64,000 nt of DNA from a bacterium (lineage in GTDB: Bacteria; Bacillota; Bacilli; Lactobacillales; Streptococcaceae): contig CAJNCV010000011.1 in NCBI GenBank assembly GCA_905221385.1, positions 11,239-75,238 of the forward strand, read 5' to 3'. Shown piece after piece: positions 58,981 to 64,000 of the stretch (the first letter of the stretch is position 1; every line of letters starts with the position of its first letter). The notes below the pieces were generated by a model. It had not been told where the DNA came from, ran no database searches, and saw only the letters and a program-made list of their open reading frames with translations. The position numbers and the translations under genes were made by a program.

Positions 58981-59706
58981 TTATCCAAGAATTCCTGACA
59001 AGGCATTTAACTGCCCTAGCATTAATAATAATCCCATCAAAATAATCAAAGCTCCCCCGATTTTCTTTAGTAGAATCATATGGGGTTTTAATTTACTAAA
59101 ATAAGGCATAATCCAACCCGAAGCCAAGGCCAAAACAATGAATGGTAGGGCCATTCCCAATGTGTAAACTAAGGTTAGTATAGCTCCTTGCCAAGCACCA
59201 TTCCCACCTGAAGCTGCAAGAGCCAAGACCGAACTTAAAACCGGTCCGATACAAGGGGTCCAACCAAAACTAAAGGTTATCCCAAGCAAAAATGCTGACA
59301 GATAGCGATTCGACTGTGATTTTTTGAAGGTGACTGTTTTTTGCACTTCCAGTTTATTGAAATGCACGATTTCCATCTGGTGAAGCCCTAAAAGAATAAT
59401 GACTATTCCCATAGCATAACGAAACCAGTCAGCATAGAGCATGTGCCCTAGGAATCCCGCTCCAAATCCTAAAATAAAGAAAATAAGGGAGATTCCTGCA
59501 ATAAAGCACAAGGTTCGAATTAAACCAGACCATGCAACGTCTCTTCCAAAAAAGCGAAAGCTTTTCGAATTTCCCTGATCATCCAGTAAAATACCAGCAT
59601 AGACAGGTAGCAAAGGAAAGATACAGGGTGAAAAGAAGGACAGGATACCTGCTAAAAAAACAGATACTAGAAATATAATCGACTCCAACGAATTACCTAC
59701 TTTCAC
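58981..59706 (-). CDS. ccdA: Thiol-disulfide transporter CcdA
   Basis: 241 residues, about six membrane helices. The two conserved Cys are in FFSPCIFPLLPVYAG and SFGWTPCIGPVLSS. Carries reducing equivalents from cytoplasmic thioredoxin to the exported Etrx-like lipoprotein encoded next to it. Confidence 0.92.
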   Translation of the reverse strand: MKVGNSLESIIFLVSVFLAGILSFFSPCIFPLLPVYAGILLDDQGNSKSFRFFGRDVAWSGLIRTLCFIAGISLIFFILGFGAGFLGHMLYADWFRYAMGIVIILLGLHQMEIVHFNKLEVQKTVTFKKSQSNRYLSAFLLGITFSFGWTPCIGPVLSSVLALAASGGNGAWQGAILTLVYTLGMALPFIVLALASGWIMPYFSKLKPHMILLKKIGGALIILMGLLLMLGQLNALSGILG

Positions 59707-59789
59707 AAAATTCTAATCCTATTTTACTACAAAAGAAAAAATTTGTGACAACTTTGCTACGCTTGTCTATTTTATCTAAACTGAATATA

Positions 59790-59811
59790 AAAAAAGGAGC
59801 TAAGCTCCCTT
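59790..59811 (-). terminator. Terminator after map
   Basis: GGAGC (59796-59800) and GCTCC (59804-59808) with a T-run on the minus strand, just past the map stop codon. Confidence 0.65.
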
Positions 59812-59815
59812 CATT

Positions 59816-60676
59816 TTAATAAGTTCCTTCTTCACCTTGACTGGTCAGGATAACAGGGCCGTCTTTGGTAATCACAAACTGGTGTTCATATTGACAAGAT
59901 AGGCCGCCATCTATAGTCTTATGAGCCCAGCCAGTCTTCATATCTGTATCAATTTCCCAGTCTCCAGTATTGATCATGGGTTCAATGGTTAGTACCATTC
60001 CTTCACGGAGACGGAGTCCACGACCTGCTACACCGTAGTTAGGAACCATTGGCTCTTCGTGCATAGTTGGTCCAACACCATGACCAACTAAATCACGTAC
60101 GACACCGTAACCTCGACTTTCGGCATATTCCTGAATTGCTGCACCGATATCGCCGATACGATTTCCAACAACTGCTTGCTCAATCCCTATATACATAGCT
60201 TCCTTGGTCACATCCATCAGTTTTTTCACTTCTTCAGACGGTGTACCAACCGCATAAGCCCAACATGAATCTGCTAGACCGCCAGTATAGTTTTGAGTGT
60301 ATTTTTTCATTTGCTCAACATTGTTGAAGTTGAGTTTAGATACATTGAGGTCTGATTTGGAAATCGGCCCTCCCAAAACCATATCAACCTTGAGCAAATC
60401 TCCATCTTTCAAGATGTAATGACGTGGAAAAGCATGAGCAACTTCGTCATTGAGAGAGCAACAAGTGGCATAGGGATAATCCATGACAGCGCCATCCACG
60501 CCAATCTGTAGAGGAAGGAAATTTTCCTCTTTACAACGTCGACGAACGTACTCTTCAACTTCCCACATATCCACGCCTGGCTTAATCAAATCACGTAAGC
60601 CGATATGGATACTTGCTAAGAAATCACCAGCCTTGTCCATGGCTTCGATTTCACGTGCTGATTTTAAAGTTATCAT
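59816..60676 (-). CDS. map: Methionine aminopeptidase, type I
   Basis: 286 residues; removes the initiator Met. Metal-binding segments: LKVDMVLGGPISKSDLN, VRDLVGHGVGPTMHEEPMVPNYG and LREGMVLTIEPMI, and the late Glu in YEHQFVITKDG. It is longer than the E. coli enzyme, mainly from an insert around residues 100-135, as in other streptococcal Map proteins. Last gene of the murA operon. Confidence 0.95.
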   Translation of the reverse strand: MITLKSAREIEAMDKAGDFLASIHIGLRDLIKPGVDMWEVEEYVRRRCKEENFLPLQIGVDGAVMDYPYATCCSLNDEVAHAFPRHYILKDGDLLKVDMVLGGPISKSDLNVSKLNFNNVEQMKKYTQNYTGGLADSCWAYAVGTPSEEVKKLMDVTKEAMYIGIEQAVVGNRIGDIGAAIQEYAESRGYGVVRDLVGHGVGPTMHEEPMVPNYGVAGRGLRLREGMVLTIEPMINTGDWEIDTDMKTGWAHKTIDGGLSCQYEHQFVITKDGPVILTSQGEEGTY

Positions 60677-60691
60677 TTTTTCTCCTAGATT

Positions 60692-61969
60692 CTAATTGAT
60701 TTTAACTGTAACGTTTGCTTTTGATACAATCTGATGACCATGATAAATATCATAATCAATAATAGCCGAACGTCTCGTGTGGTGAATAATACGTGCCTGA
60801 ATCCGCAAAGTATCATCAATCTGAACAGCTTGTAAGAAGTAAATCAGCATCTGCTCAATGATTAAATTGCGTCTGCTATTTGCCACCAAATCCTGTGTCA
60901 TGTGAGTTAAAATTTCAGCAAGAACACCATTTGCCAAAACTCCGTTCTTCTCAAGCATAAAGGGTTCAACTGTAATCACAACTTCGTCGTGATGATAAGA
61001 CAACTTTTGACCGATTTGCTCTGAAAAAGTCGGCAAGGCTGAAACCTGAGAACGACTCATCTTATCCATGACATCTCGTCTCGTTACAACTCCGAGCAAA
61101 GTTTGATTGCTTCTCACTACCGGAACCATCTCAAAGTCTTCTGCAATCATTCGTTGACTGACATTGGCAATATTGGTCGCTAAGCCTGTCACGAAAATGC
61201 TGCGCGTCATCACCTTATCAATCGTTGTGCTGGGTGATTTGTCCCCTGCATCACGCATGGTAACAACACCCACAACCACTTGGTGTTGGTTAATGACTGG
61301 GAAACGACTACTTCTGTTCTTACGAACCAAGTCTAGATAATCTTTTACTGTGTCTGTTTCTCTCAAAAAACCATACTCATGGCTAGGACGATAGAGCTTT
61401 TCAACTGTCAGAATATCGGTTTTGATTTGAACATTTGAGAGAGCTCTGTTGATCATGGTCGCTACTGTAAAGGTATCATGCTTGCTTCGTAAAACAGGAA
61501 TTCCTTTCTGATTAGCAAGTTTCAGTACATCCTCGTGCACATGAAATCCACCGGTTACGAGGACCGCATTTTCATTTTCTAGGGCTAAAAGTTGAATACG
61601 AGTACGGTCTCCGACAATTAACAAACCACCATCATGGAGATAAGACAGGATATTTTGCTCTGTCATAGCCCCAATAGAGAATTTACTAAACTCTCTCTCA
61701 AGCCCTTCCTGACCAGCCAAGACTTCAGAGGAAGTTACTTCTGCAATTTCAGCATAGGTTAGTCTCTCAATAGCCACTTTCTGAGATTTGACACGAATGG
61801 TTCCACTACGAGGACGGGTTTCTACAATTCCACGATTTTCAGCTTCTTTGATAGCTCGGTAGGCTGTTCCATCACTGACACCCAAGTGATTGGAAATACT
61901 ACGAACGCTGACACGTTTTCCTATTGGTAGCTCTTCCAGATAACTTAAGATTTCCTGGTGTTTACTCAT
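60692..61969 (-). CDS. HTH-DRTGG-CBS-hotdog regulator (YtoI-like)
   Basis: 425 residues in four parts: N-terminal winged helix (about 1-60, RVSVRSISNHLGVSDGTAYRAIKEAENRG), DRTGG-type domain (about 75-185, EQNILSYLHDGGLLIVGDRTRIQ), two CBS repeats (about 195-310, VVGVVTMRDAGDK and LLGVVTRRDVMDK), and a C-terminal hotdog-like domain. CBS pairs usually bind adenine nucleotides. Target genes unknown. Overlaps the acetyltransferase gene by 8 bases and precedes map. Confidence 0.87.
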   Translation of the reverse strand: MSKHQEILSYLEELPIGKRVSVRSISNHLGVSDGTAYRAIKEAENRGIVETRPRSGTIRVKSQKVAIERLTYAEIAEVTSSEVLAGQEGLEREFSKFSIGAMTEQNILSYLHDGGLLIVGDRTRIQLLALENENAVLVTGGFHVHEDVLKLANQKGIPVLRSKHDTFTVATMINRALSNVQIKTDILTVEKLYRPSHEYGFLRETDTVKDYLDLVRKNRSSRFPVINQHQVVVGVVTMRDAGDKSPSTTIDKVMTRSIFVTGLATNIANVSQRMIAEDFEMVPVVRSNQTLLGVVTRRDVMDKMSRSQVSALPTFSEQIGQKLSYHHDEVVITVEPFMLEKNGVLANGVLAEILTHMTQDLVANSRRNLIIEQMLIYFLQAVQIDDTLRIQARIIHHTRRSAIIDYDIYHGHQIVSKANVTVKIN

Positions 61970-62519
61970 TGAATTCTCCTTTTATGTATCGAAATTCAAG
62001 ATAGTCCCTCATTTTTCGTGTATAGCGATCGCTCCCCTTAAACTGTCGGACGAGGTTAAAGCCCGATTTTAAGGCTACTTTTTGACTAGCTTGATTCTCC
62101 AGATGGGTGATGATGGATAATTGTTTTAGACCAAATTCTTCAAATGAAAGCTGACAAAGTTTGGTAACTACTTCTGTCATAAAACCTTGTGACCAAGAAT
62201 CTTTTTTTAAGAAATAGCCAATCTCTGCTTCTTTTTTGATTTCATCAATCTTTTCAAATTTAATGGAACCAATCATTTCCTGATTTCCCTGGAGACAAAT
62301 TGCCCAAACACCTAGAGGATTCTTCATAAAATAGTTAGCAAGTGCGTACTGACTTTCTTCCAAACTTGCTTGACTGGGAAAAATAAACTGTAAATTCTCA
62401 GGGTTTGAAGCAATCTCGAAAAACGCTTGACTGTCACTAAAAAAGAAAGGACGCAAATACAAGCGCTCCGTTTCAAAAAAAGAAAACATTGCTAATTTGG
62501 TCCAAATATTCATAATCAC
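61962..62519 (-). CDS. GNAT-family N-acetyltransferase (RimJ/RimL-like)
   Basis: 185 residues: FFETERLYLRPFFFSDSQAF opening, EIGYFLKKDSWSQGFMTEVV (acetyl-CoA binding) and THLENQASQKVALKSGFNLVRQF, the RimJ/L-type GNAT signature. Substrate unknown; ribosomal protein or small molecule are options. An in-frame Met at residue 3 is an alternative start. Confidence 0.88.
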   Translation of the reverse strand: MIMNIWTKLAMFSFFETERLYLRPFFFSDSQAFFEIASNPENLQFIFPSQASLEESQYALANYFMKNPLGVWAICLQGNQEMIGSIKFEKIDEIKKEAEIGYFLKKDSWSQGFMTEVVTKLCQLSFEEFGLKQLSIITHLENQASQKVALKSGFNLVRQFKGSDRYTRKMRDYLEFRYIKGEFNE

Positions 62520-62528
62520 CTCAACGGC

Positions 62529-63788
62529 TTAGTCTTCAACGAGTGTAATATCCGCTCCAAGACTACGCAATTTTTCAATAATATCTGAGTAGCCACGAAG
62601 GATAAACTCAATATTCGTAATTTCAGTCTGGCCTTGAGCCATCAAGCCAGCGATGACAAGGGCAGCACCAGCTCGCAAGTCTGTAGCCTTTACACTTGCC
62701 CCGTGTAAGTTACGACCACCGTTGTAGATAATGTGATCATTTGTAGTCGTAATATCCGCATCCATTTTTGCCAACTCAAAGACATGGTTGACACGTTTTT
62801 CGTAAATGGTATCAATAATAGTACCACGACCTTGAGCAGTTAGTAAAAGTGGGGTGATTGGTTGTTGCAAATCGGTTGCAAACCCAGGATAGGGAGCTGT
62901 TTTGATATTAATAGCCTTCAAATCAGACTGTTCTTCAACGAAGATACTGTCCTCAGAGACTGTCATGCGAACGCCCATTTCTTCTAGTTTGGCGATAAAA
63001 CCTTCCAAGTGTTCATAGAGAACGTTGTTAATGCGAATTCCTTTACCAACCGCTGCAGCAAGTGAAATATAGGTTCCTGCTTCAATGCGGTCTGGAATGA
63101 CTTGGTGGCGTGTTCCATGAAGTTTCTCAACACCATCAATAATGATAATATCAGTCCCCGCACCACGAATGTGAGCTCCCATATTGTTCAAAAGGGTAGC
63201 AACATCGATAATTTCCGGCTCACGAGCCGCATTTTCAATGACAGTACGTCCCTTAGCTTTAACCGCAGCAATCATAGTGTTAATCGTTGCACCAACGCTG
63301 ACGGTATCCATGTAAATACTTGCGCCGTGAAGTCCCTTACCTTGGGCAGACAAATTCATATTGTCTCCCTCATAGCTCACCTTAGCACCCATGGCTTCAA
63401 AGGCTTTTAGGTGAAGGTCAATCGGACGAGGTCCCAGATCACATCCACCAGGAAGTCCAACTGTAGCTTCACCAAAGCGACCTAACAGACTTCCATAGAA
63501 ATAATAAGAAGCACGAAGACTATTGATTTTACCATAAGGCATAGGAATGTTTTGAACACCTCTTGGATCAATCTCCAAGACATCCTCATAACGCTTAACA
63601 GTCGCCCCCATAATTTCCATGATTTCGACAAGACTAGCAACGTCTGAAATATCTGGGACACAATCCAAGGTGACGACATCATCTGCCAGTATAATAGCAG
63701 GAATTAATGCTACAACACTATTTTTAGCACCGCTAATGGTGATCTCACCTTGTAATGGGCGTCCACCGTTGATGACAATTTTTCTCAT
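62529..63788 (-). CDS. murA: UDP-N-acetylglucosamine 1-carboxyvinyltransferase
   Basis: First committed step of peptidoglycan synthesis: adds enolpyruvate to UDP-GlcNAc. 419 residues from ATG 63788 (MRKIVINGG; five upstream in-frame codons are unlikely). Lys22-Asn23 in [10 protein letters not shown] and the catalytic, fosfomycin-reactive Cys116 in [17 protein letters not shown] are present; C-terminal [18 protein letters not shown]. Streptococci have two MurA paralogues; this one heads an operon with the GNAT, YtoI-like and map genes. Confidence 0.95.
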   Translation of the reverse strand: MRKIVINGGRPLQGEITISGAKNSVVALIPAIILADDVVTLDCVPDISDVASLVEIMEIMGATVKRYEDVLEIDPRGVQNIPMPYGKINSLRASYYFYGSLLGRFGEATVGLPGGCDLGPRPIDLHLKAFEAMGAKVSYEGDNMNLSAQGKGLHGASIYMDTVSVGATINTMIAAVKAKGRTVIENAAREPEIIDVATLLNNMGAHIRGAGTDIIIIDGVEKLHGTRHQVIPDRIEAGTYISLAAAVGKGIRINNVLYEHLEGFIAKLEEMGVRMTVSEDSIFVEEQSDLKAINIKTAPYPGFATDLQQPITPLLLTAQGRGTIIDTIYEKRVNHVFELAKMDADITTTNDHIIYNGGRNLHGASVKATDLRAGAALVIAGLMAQGQTEITNIEFILRGYSDIIEKLRSLGADITLVED

Positions 63789-63830
63789 GTTATACTCTTT
63801 CAAAATTTACTAAAAAGGTCTTTACATTCT

Positions 63831-63839
63831 ATTATACCA
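63831..63839 (-). promoter_or_regulatory. Extended -10 promoter of the murA operon
   Basis: Minus strand TGGTATAAT about 45 bases ahead of the murA ATG. Confidence 0.5.
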
Positions 63840-63900
63840 TAGTTCTCTTATTTTTCCCATTCCTGTTTATTAAAATTAGTCTTCATTCTTATCTTCTATA

Positions 63901-63981
63901 AATGAAGGGAAATCAGCCTCTCCACTTGGAAAAGCTCCTCAGACCATCCACAATGAAATCAAGCGTGGGACAGTCCTATAA
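63901..63981 (+). pseudogene. Decayed IS30-family transposase fragment
   Basis: A short frame reads LGKAPQTIHNEIKRGTV, the helix-turn-helix of an IS30-family transposase, and is stopped by TAA at 63979-63981, after which the same frame continues C-I-R-K-G as expected for the family. No start codon or further domains are visible before the window edge. Confidence 0.55.
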
Positions 63982-64000
63982 TGTATTAGAAAAGGACGAT

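Overview
The window comes from the chromosome of a mitis-group Streptococcus (S. mitis / oralis / infantis type, close to but probably not S. pneumoniae). It is AT-rich. It carries pneumococcus-like genes (rocS, macP, the atp operon, dacA, a ccdA/Etrx pair) and one BOX repeat of the kind found in S. pneumoniae and its relatives. No rRNA, tRNA or CRISPR array was seen.

Layout. 1-1.5 kb: the 3' end of an IS1182-type transposase, a roughly 700-base non-coding stretch with a strong promoter and several hairpins, then ybaB. 1.5-7.6 kb (minus strand): a housekeeping cluster of glmU, a NUDIX hydrolase, macP, the MTA/SAH nucleosidase gene, rocS, a DEDDh exonuclease and a membrane glycerophosphodiesterase. 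7.7-12.2 kb (plus): a GH25 muramidase, a DUF368 (PopT-type) undecaprenyl-phosphate translocase, a YbaK-type deacylase, a histidine phosphatase and lysS. 12.2-13.9 kb: a truncated IS30-family transposase followed by a lone FRG-domain gene. 14-20.8 kb (minus): a three-gene amino-acid ABC transporter, a TPR protein, an AI-2E-family membrane protein and an oligopeptide-binding lipoprotein. 21-28.5 kb: a lactonase-family gene, then the complete F1Fo ATP synthase operon on the minus strand (atpE-B-F-H-A-G-D-C) with a BOX element between atpG and atpD. 28.7-32.8 kb: a CHY zinc-finger protein, a U32-family (TrhP-like) protein, a GntR regulator and guaA.

Accessory region 32.8-47.6 kb. An integrative and mobilizable element of about 8.9 kb sits at the 3' end of guaA, bounded by imperfect 23-bp direct repeats. 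It carries a tyrosine integrase, a DUF3173 protein, a Rep_2-plus-helicase relaxase/initiator, an FtsK/TcpA-like coupling ATPase, a hairpin-rich candidate oriT, and a restriction-modification cargo in which the MspI-like endonuclease is frameshifted while the C5 cytosine methyltransferase is intact. Directly beyond its right repeat lies a second AT-rich island on the minus strand: a Gabija-like pair (OLD-family ATPase/TOPRIM nuclease overlapping a UvrD-like helicase), an unrecognised 195-aa gene just downstream, and an unrecognised single-TM protein upstream. The sequence after the right repeat resembles the left end of the first element, which suggests tandem accretion at guaA.

47.7-64 kb: a BceAB-BceRS-like peptide-antibiotic detoxification module, ylxM-ffh, tuf, another AI-2E-family protein, dacA, a thioredoxin-like lipoprotein with CcdA, and the murA-GNAT-DRTGG/CBS regulator-map operon. 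The window ends in a decayed IS30-family fragment.

How they work together: much of the core content concerns the cell envelope (glmU, murA, macP, dacA, GH25, DUF368), energy (ATP synthase) and translation (lysS, tuf, ffh, map). The accessory region combines DNA mobility with anti-phage functions. All functional calls are from motifs and family knowledge read by eye; no database search was run.
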